A DNA stretch of 64,000 nt from an uncultured Eubacteriales bacterium (GTDB lineage Bacteria; Bacillota; Clostridia; Christensenellales; Aristaeellaceae). This document shows positions 27,771-36,494 of this stretch, piece after piece. The DNA lies in contig CACWXY010000004.1 in NCBI GenBank assembly GCA_902764915.1, forward strand, positions 1 to 64,000, in the 5' to 3' direction. The notes beneath the pieces were generated by a model, which made no database searches, was not told the origin of the DNA, and was given only the letters and a program-made list of their open reading frames with translations. The stretch's first letter is position 1, and each line of letters opens with the position of its first letter. A program made the translations under genes and the position numbers.

Positions 27771-30180
27771 TTCTCCTGTTCTCCTTTCTGCCCATTACAA
27801 TCTCAATCTCATGAGTTCCTTCTCTGAAGGAAGGAATAAATTCCGCCTGCCGTCCGTCCACCTTCAGGAGGACGACTCCTTTTTCCACATGCTCGGGGTT
27901 CGCCACCCGGATCCGGTATTCCGCCCCCCGCCAGCGGCGGCTGACGGAAAAGCCGTCCCATTCCGCCGGGATGCACGGATCCACCGTCAGGGAATGAAAT
28001 TCCGGCCGGATCCCCAGCATATAATGCGTAGCCGCGTAGTAAGCCCATCCGGAGGAACCGGTCATGAAGGGATGCCGCGCCCGGCCAAAGGCCGTATGAT
28101 CCCGTCCCATGATGAACTGGCAGTAGGTATACGGCTCCGCCTGCCGGATCTCCATCCTGTCGTTCTGGTTCTCCGGCAGCAGCGCGTCATAGAATTTCAT
28201 GGCCCGGCTTCCGCGGCCGATCATCGTTTCCGCCACCCAGGCCCATGGATTCGGATGGCTGAAGATGGCCCCGTTTTCCTTGATCCCCGGATAGACCCTG
28301 GAGATGAAGCCCACTCCGTTGTCCCGCTTCGTGAAGCTTGGAGCGTTCAGCAGCAGCCCGTACGGCGTATACAGCCATTCGTCCACCGCGTTCATGATGC
28401 TCAGCGCCTGCTCTTGATCCGCCAGACCGGATACAACGGACCAGGCCGCGCTTTCCAGATGCATTTTCCCTTCTTCCGCGTACTGGCTTCCAATCGGTCT
28501 CCCGTCCGCCGTAAAACCCCGGAGGAACCATTTCCCGTCCCAAAGCTCCCGCTGACAGGTTTCCTTCATTTCCGCCAGGCGGGATTCATAACAGCGGACG
28601 TCCTCCGTTCTGCCCAGGTTCCGGGCTGCGTCCAGAAAATGCTCCGTTGCCCAGATCAGCAGGAAGGCCACCATGGCGCTTTCCCCGCCGCCCAGGTTCA
28701 GGCAGTCGTTCCAGTCCGCCCGCAGTCCTTTGGAAATCCCGTGCGCGCCCACCTGGGTGTACGAAAAGTCCAGCGAACGCTTCATATGCTCCCAGACCGT
28801 GGCTTCCTCCCCGTCGGCAAAGGGAATGACCTTTTCGAAAAAGGCCGTATCCCCGCTTTCCCGGACGTTTTCGATCACGGCGGGAATCAGCCACAGCGCG
28901 TCGTCCGCGCAGGCATCCTCCACCCCGTGAATCCGGCTCTCGTTCATCCTGGGCACCACCGTGGGGGACTTGCTGTCCTGCTCCTGATCCTCCTCCTCAA
29001 ACCAGGCCGGATCAAAAAGATGCAGTCCGTATCCCCTGCTGACCTGCCCCTGAAGCAGCTGTTCCAGCCGCCAGCGGCATTTTTCCTCATCCGCGCCCGG
29101 AATGCACATCGCGTCCTGCGCCGTATCCCGATAGCCAAGCCCGGTGCGTCCGCCCACCTCAATGAAGGAGGAGAAACGGGAGAAAAGCACGTTGATCTCG
29201 CTCTGATACAGGTTCCAGATATTCAGGCTGCGGTTCATGTTGGCATGGGGCGTCTCCACCTGCAGGGAGGAAAGCCGCTCATCCCAGAAACGGCGCAGTT
29301 CCAGAAAAGCTTTGTCCGTCCCGGCCCCGTCATATGTCCCCCGGACCCGGTCCATCGCGTCCCCGTCCCCCCGCCCCAGATAGAACAGGATTCGCGCTTC
29401 CTCTCCGGGCGCCAGCCTCAGCTTCCGCCGGATGGCTCCCACCGGATTTCCTCCCAGCTCGGTGGTATCGGTCAGGTCTCCCCGTTCCACGCCCAGGGGA
29501 TTCCGCTCCGTCCGATAGGGACCGATAAAGGCGTCTCTTGTGCCTTCAAACCCGTCCGCCGGCTGATCCGAGGCGAAAAATTCATACTCCCCGTCCTCAT
29601 AGTGCAGATCACAGACCACGCCGCCCCGCTGCGGCAGGGATCCCGCACAGTACAGACTCATCTGAAAATTCTCGTTGTCGAAGGAAATATGGTGGAAGGA
29701 AAACTCCACATATCCGTACACGCTCAGGCTCCGGGGCTTTCCCGAAACATTTTTGACCCGGACGTCAAAGATTTCCACCGGGTCGGTTTCCGGGTTCTCC
29801 TCCCGGGGAATAAAAAGCGTTTCCGAAGCCTCAATGCCGTTGCGCGCCGCTTCGAAGACGGAATAGCTCAGACCGTGGCGGCACCGGTATCCCGTGGAAT
29901 CCTCTCCGCCGGCGGGCTGCCAGGAAACGGACCAGTAATCCCCGCTTTCATCGTCGCGCAGATACACCCAGTGTCCCGGTCCGTCCGTCGGCAGGCTGTT
30001 GGCCCGGAACCGCGTGATCCGTCCGTACTCCGGCGTATCCAGCCAGCAGTATCCGCCCGCTTGATGGCTCAGCACGGCGCCCATCCGCTGCGTCCCCAGG
30101 TAATTGGTTAAAGGCTGGGGACAGCTGACGTCCTCAATCACATATTCCCGCCGGGCATCGTCGAAGCTTCCGTATCGCAT
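27763..30180 (-). CDS. GH94 disaccharide phosphorylase, most like diacetylchitobiose phosphorylase
   Basis: An 805-aa cytoplasmic enzyme that splits a beta-disaccharide with phosphate into sugar 1-phosphate and free sugar. GH94 landmarks are an N-terminal RREYVIEDVSCPQPLTNYLGT, EVGGRTGLGYRDTAQDAM, the catalytic acid Asp in KGLRADWNDCLNLGGGES, and ENGAIFSHPNPWAWVAE. HWVYLRDDESGDYWSVSWQP resembles chitobiose phosphorylases more than cellobiose phosphorylases as I recall them, but the acceptor sugar is not proven. It is first in the leftward operon with the mutase and sensor genes and divergent from an ABC importer. Confidence 0.88.
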   Translation of the reverse strand: MRYGSFDDARREYVIEDVSCPQPLTNYLGTQRMGAVLSHQAGGYCWLDTPEYGRITRFRANSLPTDGPGHWVYLRDDESGDYWSVSWQPAGGEDSTGYRCRHGLSYSVFEAARNGIEASETLFIPREENPETDPVEIFDVRVKNVSGKPRSLSVYGYVEFSFHHISFDNENFQMSLYCAGSLPQRGGVVCDLHYEDGEYEFFASDQPADGFEGTRDAFIGPYRTERNPLGVERGDLTDTTELGGNPVGAIRRKLRLAPGEEARILFYLGRGDGDAMDRVRGTYDGAGTDKAFLELRRFWDERLSSLQVETPHANMNRSLNIWNLYQSEINVLFSRFSSFIEVGGRTGLGYRDTAQDAMCIPGADEEKCRWRLEQLLQGQVSRGYGLHLFDPAWFEEEDQEQDSKSPTVVPRMNESRIHGVEDACADDALWLIPAVIENVRESGDTAFFEKVIPFADGEEATVWEHMKRSLDFSYTQVGAHGISKGLRADWNDCLNLGGGESAMVAFLLIWATEHFLDAARNLGRTEDVRCYESRLAEMKETCQRELWDGKWFLRGFTADGRPIGSQYAEEGKMHLESAAWSVVSGLADQEQALSIMNAVDEWLYTPYGLLLNAPSFTKRDNGVGFISRVYPGIKENGAIFSHPNPWAWVAETMIGRGSRAMKFYDALLPENQNDRMEIRQAEPYTYCQFIMGRDHTAFGRARHPFMTGSSGWAYYAATHYMLGIRPEFHSLTVDPCIPAEWDGFSVSRRWRGAEYRIRVANPEHVEKGVVLLKVDGRQAEFIPSFREGTHEIEIVMGRKENRRNG

Positions 30181-30602
30181 ATTCTGTTTCTCCCTCCTGC
30201 CGTTTGGCGGCGCTGCCGCCTTCTGCAGGTACCATCATACGCTCTGCGCAGAAGGAAGACAATTTCCCTTTTTGTCTTCTTTTGCCTTTGCTTGTCCTGC
30301 GCAAAGCACAGTCGGATTCTTTTCTTTCTTATTTTATGGCCTTTTTGATTATATCACACAACGGTCTCTTTGGGTATATCAAGTTCTCGCGCTGCCCTCC
30401 CTCCCCCTACGGATCGTGAGGTCGTTTCGCGGCGACAGAACAAAAGCAGACAAAAAACGACAATCCGGAACGATGCTTTTCCAAATGATTCCTGTTATGA
30501 TTTTTACGAACCTGAGAGAAATACGAATGAAGCCCCTCCCGTGAGGCGGGAAGGCAGAACGCTTCGCGTTGATTCATGAATCCAAAGAGGGAGGTACTGT
30601 AC
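30181..30602. promoter_or_regulatory. Divergent control region of the sugar locus
   Basis: This 422-bp spacer separates the leftward GH94 operon from the rightward transporter genes and must carry both promoters. A perfect TATAAT faces left at 30353-30348, about 170 nt before the GH94 start, with no good -35 box, which fits an activator-dependent promoter. The stretch 30,230-30,350 is unusually T-rich. No gene is seen. Confidence 0.5.
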
Positions 30603-31562
30603 ATGTCGGAGACCCTGATCCGTTCGCGGAAGGCCGGGAAGAAGTCCGCGGTCCGGAAGAAAAACTTCTGGCTGGATACCATGGTTCTGCCCGGAACAAT
30701 CTGGCTGCTGCTGATCCGTTACCTTCCGATGTTCGGCATTGTCCTCGCCTTCAAGAACTACAAGGCACAGCGCCCCAATACCTTTTGGAACAACATTCTC
30801 AAAAGCGACTGGGTGGGCCTGAAGAATTTCGAATTCCTGAAGAGCCCGGATACGGCTGTCATGATCCGCAACACCCTGGGCTATAACATTCTCTGGATTC
30901 TGCTGGGGCTGGTGATCGCGGTTGCCTTCGCCGTCATGATGAGCGAACTGACCGCCCGCTTCATGGCCAAGACTTATCAGACGCTGATGTTTTTCCCCTA
31001 CTTTCTCTCCTGGGTGGTTGCCAGCTACTTCGTGCTGGCTTTCCTGGATCCCACCAGCGGCATGATCCCCGCCCTGCAGAAAGCCTCCGGCGGCCAGGCT
31101 TCCAATTTCTACCATGAAACGCAGTGGTGGCCGCTGATCCTGACGCTGTGCAGCATGTGGAAGAACATCGGCTATTCCTCCGTGCTGTATCTCGCCGCCA
31201 TCACCGGGATCGATACGACCCAGTACGAGGCTGCCGCGGTTGACGGCGCCACCAAGTGGCAGCAGGTCTGGCACGTGACGCTTCCCAATATCCGCGCCAT
31301 GATCGTCATTCTGCTGATCATGAACGTGGGAAAGATCTTCAACGCGGATTTCGGCCTGTTCTACAACGTGCCTCAGAATTCCGGCTCCCTGTATCCGGTC
31401 ACCCAGGTGGTGGACACCTACGTTTACCGGGCTTATGCCAACACCCATAATATCGGCATGAGCTCCGCCGCGGGGTTCCTGCAGAGCCTGGTCGGCCTGA
31501 TCTGCATCGTGGCAGCCAACGCCGTCGTTCGGAAGATTGACGCGGACAGCAGCCTGTTCTAA
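30603..31562 (+). CDS. Sugar ABC transporter permease (LplB type)
   Basis: A 319-aa inner-membrane permease of the CUT1 class. ATG 30603 follows GGGAGGT. There are six membrane helices, starting with WLDTMVLPGTIWLLLIRYLP, and the EAA loop YEAAAVDGATKWQQVWHVTLP (about residue 218) that contacts the ATPase. No ATPase gene is present, so a shared MsmK-type ATPase elsewhere is likely, as usual for CUT1 systems in Bacillota. It is divergent from the GH94 operon and probably imports its disaccharide. Confidence 0.92.
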   Translation: MSETLIRSRKAGKKSAVRKKNFWLDTMVLPGTIWLLLIRYLPMFGIVLAFKNYKAQRPNTFWNNILKSDWVGLKNFEFLKSPDTAVMIRNTLGYNILWILLGLVIAVAFAVMMSELTARFMAKTYQTLMFFPYFLSWVVASYFVLAFLDPTSGMIPALQKASGGQASNFYHETQWWPLILTLCSMWKNIGYSSVLYLAAITGIDTTQYEAAAVDGATKWQQVWHVTLPNIRAMIVILLIMNVGKIFNADFGLFYNVPQNSGSLYPVTQVVDTYVYRAYANTHNIGMSSAAGFLQSLVGLICIVAANAVVRKIDADSSLF

Positions 31563-31648
31563 TGAGACCTGCTTTGTTCCCCTCGCGAAGCGGGGAACAG
31601 CAGGACGGCTTTCAAAGGCAAAATCACCATAGTAAGGAGGCTATCGCC

Positions 31649-32587
31649 ATGAGTAACGCCGCGGTCAGGAAAATCAAACCTTCCACCGCTTCCCTAAACC
31701 GGTTCGGGCCGGGAACACAGGCCGTCTTTCATTGCGTACTCGGCCTCTTCGCCCTGCTGTGTATCGTTCCCTTTATCTTCGTCATCATCATCTCCTTCAC
31801 CTCGGAGGAAAGCATCCGCCAGATCGGTTACAGCTTTCGTCCGCTCAGCTGGTCCGTTCAGGCCTATACCTACACCTTTCAGCTGGGAGATCAGCTCTGG
31901 CGCAGTTATTTCAACTCCTTCCTGATTACCGTCGTCGGTACCTTTCTCAGCGTACTGATCTGCTTTCTTTACGCTTATCCTCTTTTCCGCAGGGACTACG
32001 GCCACCGTCAGTTTTTCAACTTCCTCAGCTTTTTCACCATGATCTTCGGCGGCGGTCTCGTCCCCACCTTCGTCATCTGCAAGAGCGTCCTTGGCCTCAG
32101 CGACAACTATGCCGCGCTGATCGTTCCCATGCTCTTCAGTCCCTTCAATGTGATCATCATGCGGACCTTCTTCCAGACCTCTGTGCCGATGGAGCTGATC
32201 GAAGCCTCTACCATCGACGGCTCCGGGGAATACGGGACCCTGTTCCGCATCGTATTTCCGATCGTGACTCCCGGGATTGCCACCATCGCGCTGCTGGTCT
32301 CCCTGGGATACTGGAACGAATGGTTCCTGTCCCTGCTCTACGTGAACAAGAACATGGACATCATTCCCCTGCAGTATCTGCTGATGCGGATGCAGCGGAA
32401 CGCGGATTTCCTGGCCAAGAATTCCTCCATGCTGGGCGCGGATGCCGCCAAGGCCGCGGCACAGATGCCCTCCCAGACCCTGAAGATGGCCCTGGTGGTC
32501 TTCATCGTCGTTCCCATTGCCTGTGCGTATCCCTTCTTCCAGCGGTACGTGGTCGCCGGTCTGACCGTCGGCTCCGTCAAGGGATAA
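31649..32587 (+). CDS. Sugar ABC transporter permease (YtcP / MalG type)
   Basis: A 312-aa permease started at ATG 31649 after AAGGAGG. Six membrane helices; the EAA-type loop is ELIEASTIDGSGEYGTLFRI (about residue 190), and the C-terminus AYPFFQRYVVAGLTVGSVKG is typical of the second CUT1 permease. It pairs with the permease at 30603. A GC hairpin (31573-31595) stands in the 86-nt gap and may adjust expression between the two. Confidence 0.92.
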   Translation: MSNAAVRKIKPSTASLNRFGPGTQAVFHCVLGLFALLCIVPFIFVIIISFTSEESIRQIGYSFRPLSWSVQAYTYTFQLGDQLWRSYFNSFLITVVGTFLSVLICFLYAYPLFRRDYGHRQFFNFLSFFTMIFGGGLVPTFVICKSVLGLSDNYAALIVPMLFSPFNVIIMRTFFQTSVPMELIEASTIDGSGEYGTLFRIVFPIVTPGIATIALLVSLGYWNEWFLSLLYVNKNMDIIPLQYLLMRMQRNADFLAKNSSMLGADAAKAAAQMPSQTLKMALVVFIVVPIACAYPFFQRYVVAGLTVGSVKG

Positions 32588-32651
32588 AGCTCCGTTTTCT
32601 TGGAGAGCGCCGCTCTCTGAAGATAAAATAATCATGAGGAGGTTCTTCCAA

Positions 32652-34163
32652 ATGAAACGGTTTCTGTCTCTTCTGCTGACCCTGATGCTGGTTCTCGGCC
32701 TGTGCGGCTTTGCCCAGGCGGAATCTCTGCCCACCATCACCATCATGTTCCACGGTTCCAATGTAACGGATGATTCCGCCGTGCTGGAAAAAGTCAACGA
32801 GTACATCGCGGACAAAGTAGGCGCGAAGCTGGAAGTCATCTGGGGCACCTGGGGCGACTTCGACGAGAAGGCCGCTAATGCCCTGACCACCGGCGACTCC
32901 GAAGTAGACATGGTCTTCACCTGCTCCTGGTCCGCCGATGAATTCAACACCTATGCGAAGAACGGTTTCTTCGAACCCTTGGATGAATATATGGAGAAGT
33001 TCGGTGCCGACCTGAAGGCCGCCCTGCCGGAAGCTCTGATCCAGGCCGCCACGGTGGAAGGCCCGGACGGCGAAAAGCACATCTATGCCGTGAACGGCTT
33101 CAAAGACACCGCTACCCAGAACACCTGGGATATCAACGTCACCCTGCTGACCGAACTGGGCTACACCCTCGATGACGTCCGGAACCTTGGGTTCTTCGGC
33201 TGGGGCGAAATCTTCGCCAAAGCCAAGGAGCTGAAGGGCGACAGCTTCTATCCCTTCCTGGTGGAGCCGGCCGTAGCCGAGCGCATGGTTACCAATTCCA
33301 TCATCGTCACCGGCGATTCCGGTTCCGTAAACCTGCTGAGCTATTATCTGGATCCCGCGGACGTCACCAAGAGCGACGCCAAGTACGGCGATGTCCTGCT
33401 GAACAAGTTTGCCACCGAAGAGTATGCCGCTTTTGTAAAACAGATGCGGGAATACTACCTGGCCGGTTACATCGATCCCGCCCTGGCCGTTGCGGAAACC
33501 TCCAATGACGCCCGCACCAATGCCCAGAAGGACGGCTCCTACCTCATCGGCACCCAGAGCTATGCCTATGGCTATGAGTATTCCCCCGAAGTCATCTCCC
33601 GCGGCGTGGAAGTCGTGTTTGAGCCCTGCACCGATCCCTATGTGGACACCACCGTTTCCCAGGGCGCCATGGTGGCCGTCAGCTCCGCTTCCCAGCACCC
33701 GGAAGAAAGCTTTAAATTCCTCGCTCTGCTGAACAGCGATCCTTATCTGATGACCCTGCTGAACTACGGCGTGGAAGGCGTCCACTATACGCTGGACGAA
33801 AACGGCCTGGTGGTCTTCACGGATGAGCGCGCCAACTATTCTCCCTGGACCAACGGCATGGGCAACGTCACCCTGCTGCCCGACACCCAGGCGGAAGGTG
33901 CCGGATTCCGTGAAGCCTTCAAGAACTTCTATGCCTCCGGCAAAGCCGTCCCGATCCTCGGCTTCATTTTCAACAACGAGCCCGTTGCCAATGAAATGGC
34001 AGCCCTGACCAACGTCGCGGCCCAGTACGCCCTGGCGCTCAACAGCGGCGCTGTGGATCCCGAGACGGAACTGCCCAAATTCCTGGAAGCGCTGACCGCA
34101 GCCGGCATGGATGCCTATCTGGCGGAAGCCAACGCCCAGCTGAACGCTTTCCTCGGAAAGTAA
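32652..34163 (+). CDS. Sugar ABC transporter solute-binding protein (LplA type)
   Basis: A 503-aa secreted binding protein. The signal peptide MKRFLSLLLTLMLVLGLCGFAQA has a Cys in GLCGF that could be a lipobox, but an AQA cleavage site follows. The mature protein starts ESLPTITIMFHGSN. Typical of the large CUT1 binding proteins in length and in WGTWGDFDEKAANALTTGD. Start chosen at 32652 (GAGGAGG upstream). It should deliver an oligosaccharide to the two permeases. A terminator follows at 34221. Confidence 0.92.
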   Translation: MKRFLSLLLTLMLVLGLCGFAQAESLPTITIMFHGSNVTDDSAVLEKVNEYIADKVGAKLEVIWGTWGDFDEKAANALTTGDSEVDMVFTCSWSADEFNTYAKNGFFEPLDEYMEKFGADLKAALPEALIQAATVEGPDGEKHIYAVNGFKDTATQNTWDINVTLLTELGYTLDDVRNLGFFGWGEIFAKAKELKGDSFYPFLVEPAVAERMVTNSIIVTGDSGSVNLLSYYLDPADVTKSDAKYGDVLLNKFATEEYAAFVKQMREYYLAGYIDPALAVAETSNDARTNAQKDGSYLIGTQSYAYGYEYSPEVISRGVEVVFEPCTDPYVDTTVSQGAMVAVSSASQHPEESFKFLALLNSDPYLMTLLNYGVEGVHYTLDENGLVVFTDERANYSPWTNGMGNVTLLPDTQAEGAGFREAFKNFYASGKAVPILGFIFNNEPVANEMAALTNVAAQYALALNSGAVDPETELPKFLEALTAAGMDAYLAEANAQLNAFLGK

Positions 34164-34220
34164 TCTCATAAAAGGAAACCCCGATGAAAACGCTCCCCCG
34201 GGGCGGGGGACCCCAAAGGC

Positions 34221-34253
34221 AAGGCTGCCGCAGTTTTGCGGCAGCCTTGTTTT
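34221..34253 (+). terminator. Terminator of the ABC transporter operon
   Basis: An 11-bp perfect stem (AAGGCTGCCGC, 34221-34231 with 34238-34248) and a 6-nt loop, followed by GTTTTCCC. Confidence 0.9.
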
Positions 34254-34339
34254 CCCGCAAAAAACCTCTTGCCTTTTGTTCCAACTCGTAGTACGATGTC
34301 CCGCGTGCCTGGAAGACAGAGGCCGTTAAAGCAGGCTGT

Positions 34340-34430
34340 GTCTTCTCTCAGGTATCTTCGGTCGAAAGACCGCAGTCCCAGACCTCAGGACTATAAAGTC
34401 GAGGAGAATTCCCCGGGAAGGCCCCGGGAA
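34340..34430 (+). ncRNA. Cluster of hairpins, possible structured RNA
   Basis: Three hairpins follow each other: CGGTC-GAAA-GACCG (34359-34372, a GNRA tetraloop); CCTC-AG-GACT-ATAA-AGTC-GAGG (34383-34404); and a GC-rich imperfect stem around CCCCGGG (about 34411-34430). They lie in a 500-bp gene-free spacer directly before two tRNA-like remnants. I cannot match them to a known RNA family. A decayed tRNA or attenuator region is an alternative. Confidence 0.3.
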
Positions 34431-34436
34431 CCCATA

Positions 34437-34492
34437 TGGGGCATTGGCACAGTTGGTAGAACGAACTACCACTTGTGCACTCCCGCCCCGGA
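34437..34492 (+). pseudogene. tRNA-like remnant (D-arm only)
   Basis: Contains TGGCACAGTTGGTAG (34445-34459), the same 15 bases as the second remnant at 34552-34566, which is a tRNA D-arm consensus. No anticodon or T arm can be built after it. Confidence 0.4.
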
Positions 34493-34545
34493 AACATCGA
34501 AATCCGACGAGATGTAAAATACGGTCGGAAAAGCTACCTAATAAT

Positions 34546-34618
34546 TGGCTATGGCACAGTTGGTAGTGCGCTACATTCGCATTGTACAGGTCACCGGTTC
34601 GACTCTCGGTATTCTCCG
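34546..34618 (+). pseudogene. Degenerate tRNA-Ala(CGC)-like sequence
   Basis: A D-arm (TGGCACAGTTGGTAGTGC), an anticodon arm TACA-TTCGCAT-TGTA with CGC in the right place, and a T-arm core GGTTCGACTC are present. The T stem has an extra base, and the 3' acceptor strand (ATTCTCC) does not pair with the 5' strand present (TTGGCTA). It should not fold into a working tRNA. Confidence 0.45.
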
Positions 34619-34764
34619 CCCTTCGCCCTTGAAGTTTGAAAGGCTTACGAGGTTATTACATGACTTAACGGATTTGTTGAAGATTCATAAAGAAAAGCTC
34701 TGCTTCGCTTCCATCATGAAAAAGAAGCGATGCAGGGCGTTTTTCATATGATTCTTTTCGTTTT

Positions 34765-36303
34765 TCAGCCGTTTCCGTCCCATAGTTCATTGTCATGAAT
34801 CTGTCCAAAACGGTTGCTCATATAGTCCCATAAAAACCATAAACCTTCATGAATGCCGATCAGAATATGAGATGGAATTCGTTCAGCGGGCAGTACCTGT
34901 GTGTGCACGGTTCCTCCTGCTGTAAGCCAGGTCACAGCGGTAGTCAGATCAAGCGTGTCCTTGGAAGAAACAACAAGCTTCACCTTCTTCATATCATTAC
35001 CGAAAGCAAGATATTTCGTCATCATGTAGCCTGTCAGGGGACCAATCTGAACTTCTGTCCATTCCTGCCCTCTATTCAGCACTTTTACCGGTGTGCCATT
35101 ATAGAATTTGCCCAGGGATCGGCTGCCTTTATCGGCCTTTTCCCGCAGATGCAGACGGTCTTCAGGGTTGCTGTTGCTGGGTGTTGCCCAACCACTGAGA
35201 TCAAGATGCTCTTGTGCTTCCGTCACAGTCAACGGAATGGTATTCCAGTCAATGGCGGTAATATCGTTCCAGGGATGCTCTCCGTAGCAACTATATTCAC
35301 CCCATGCCGGATTTCCTTCCGGAGAAATCCAGTTCTGCCCCATGAAATACAGTTCGCCAGGGGAGGTAATCATGGAACTGACTCCCCAGGTTCCATCGGC
35401 AAACCTTTGTACAGAGGGTCCTCCATAAACGCCAGGAAAAAACAGATTCCCTGTGAAGTTTTCAACTCCCATGGTTGTACCGGCAGGCAATGGACTGCTT
35501 TCAGTAAACTGCCACCCGGCATTCTCTGTGAAGCTGCCGCACAGCAGCACGCGGCTTCCGTCGGGCTTGTCTGCAATGAACTGCAAGGTGTCCCGGTGAA
35601 TCAGCCCGTCCACATAGGCATCATCCGCAAAAAAGGTGTCGATCTTCATCCTTTCAAACAACCGTTGTCTGACGCTGTCAGAAGAATCTCCGAAATCCCT
35701 GTCCATATACCCGGTGCAGTACACGGGACAGACAAAAGGGCTCCAGTTCGCCAGATCCTTTTCATTTTCTGTCAGCACATCCGGCAGCGGCGGGGTGGTT
35801 TCACGCCAGAAGATATTCTCATTTTCATCTTCCAGCAGATAGTCCGTGCTGATTTCATCATCCAGCATATTCAGCAGGATTTCCTCGATAACAGGAACAT
35901 CCCTTTCAGAAGAACCCATAGTTGCATATCGAATACCGCCCAGCAGCCAGCGATTTTCGACATAATAGAAATTATATGTGGTGACTTCTTCGCCATAGGC
36001 AGCCGTAAGATGCAGAAGACTGTCAGTATCCATGTGAACAGTATACCCGGAGGAGAGAATGGCATCTGGATTCTCTGTCAGCAGTTCCCCTTTACGCACC
36101 ACCAGCAGTCTCTGATCCTCCTGACACAGAACCGCCGCAGCAGCATCTCCCCACTGGGTCGAGCTTTCTAAAGACCAACCTTTCAGAATGTACTGTTCAT
36201 TCAGGAATCGTTCAAAATCAACCCCATCATTGTCTGCAAACGCGGTTGTAACAGTCAGAAGTATCCATGTAAGAATAACCGGCAACCAGATTCTTCGTAC
36301 CAT
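34765..36303 (-). CDS. Secreted SH3-domain protein of unknown function
   Basis: A 512-aa exported protein. The signal peptide is WLPVILTWILLTVTTAFA (residues 5-23). A large N-terminal region of unknown fold is followed by a bacterial SH3 domain at about residues 395-445 (LHLREKADKGSRSLGKFYNG, then TPVKVLNRGQEWTEVQIG and GYMMTKYLAFG), the type that binds cell-wall peptides. The last 70 residues (YMSNRFGQIHDNELW) are extra. It may act at the cell wall. It faces the terminated ABC operon and stands alone. Confidence 0.8.
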   Translation of the reverse strand: MVRRIWLPVILTWILLTVTTAFADNDGVDFERFLNEQYILKGWSLESSTQWGDAAAAVLCQEDQRLLVVRKGELLTENPDAILSSGYTVHMDTDSLLHLTAAYGEEVTTYNFYYVENRWLLGGIRYATMGSSERDVPVIEEILLNMLDDEISTDYLLEDENENIFWRETTPPLPDVLTENEKDLANWSPFVCPVYCTGYMDRDFGDSSDSVRQRLFERMKIDTFFADDAYVDGLIHRDTLQFIADKPDGSRVLLCGSFTENAGWQFTESSPLPAGTTMGVENFTGNLFFPGVYGGPSVQRFADGTWGVSSMITSPGELYFMGQNWISPEGNPAWGEYSCYGEHPWNDITAIDWNTIPLTVTEAQEHLDLSGWATPSNSNPEDRLHLREKADKGSRSLGKFYNGTPVKVLNRGQEWTEVQIGPLTGYMMTKYLAFGNDMKKVKLVVSSKDTLDLTTAVTWLTAGGTVHTQVLPAERIPSHILIGIHEGLWFLWDYMSNRFGQIHDNELWDGNG

Positions 36304-36494
36304 ATTAAAACCACCTTTTCTACTTGTGTGTTAACAAGTCTGTTTTTCTGTTTCGACGGTTTTCATCCGATGATCCCTGCTTTTATGAACGAGCAGAATT
36401 GCTTCAGATGAACATGAGAAATACCTTTGCTTTTTCTGCAGCGGACAATCGGTTGTCATTACATGACGGGAACCATAATCCTCTCTTTCAGCTA

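Noticed and set aside
27454..30111. An 885-codon open frame antisense to the GH94 gene
   Set aside because: It is a shadow of GC-rich codon use in the GH94 and mutase genes. The protein is low in family-like motifs and has no RBS, while the opposite strand is an unmistakable GH94 enzyme.
32577..34169. A 530-codon open frame antisense to the solute-binding protein gene
   Set aside because: Gly/Val/Phe-rich pseudo-repeats arise from the reverse of a biased coding sequence. The plus-strand gene has a signal peptide and RBS.
34546..34618. A functional tRNA-Ala gene
   Set aside because: The acceptor strands do not pair and the T stem has an extra base, so it is called a remnant.
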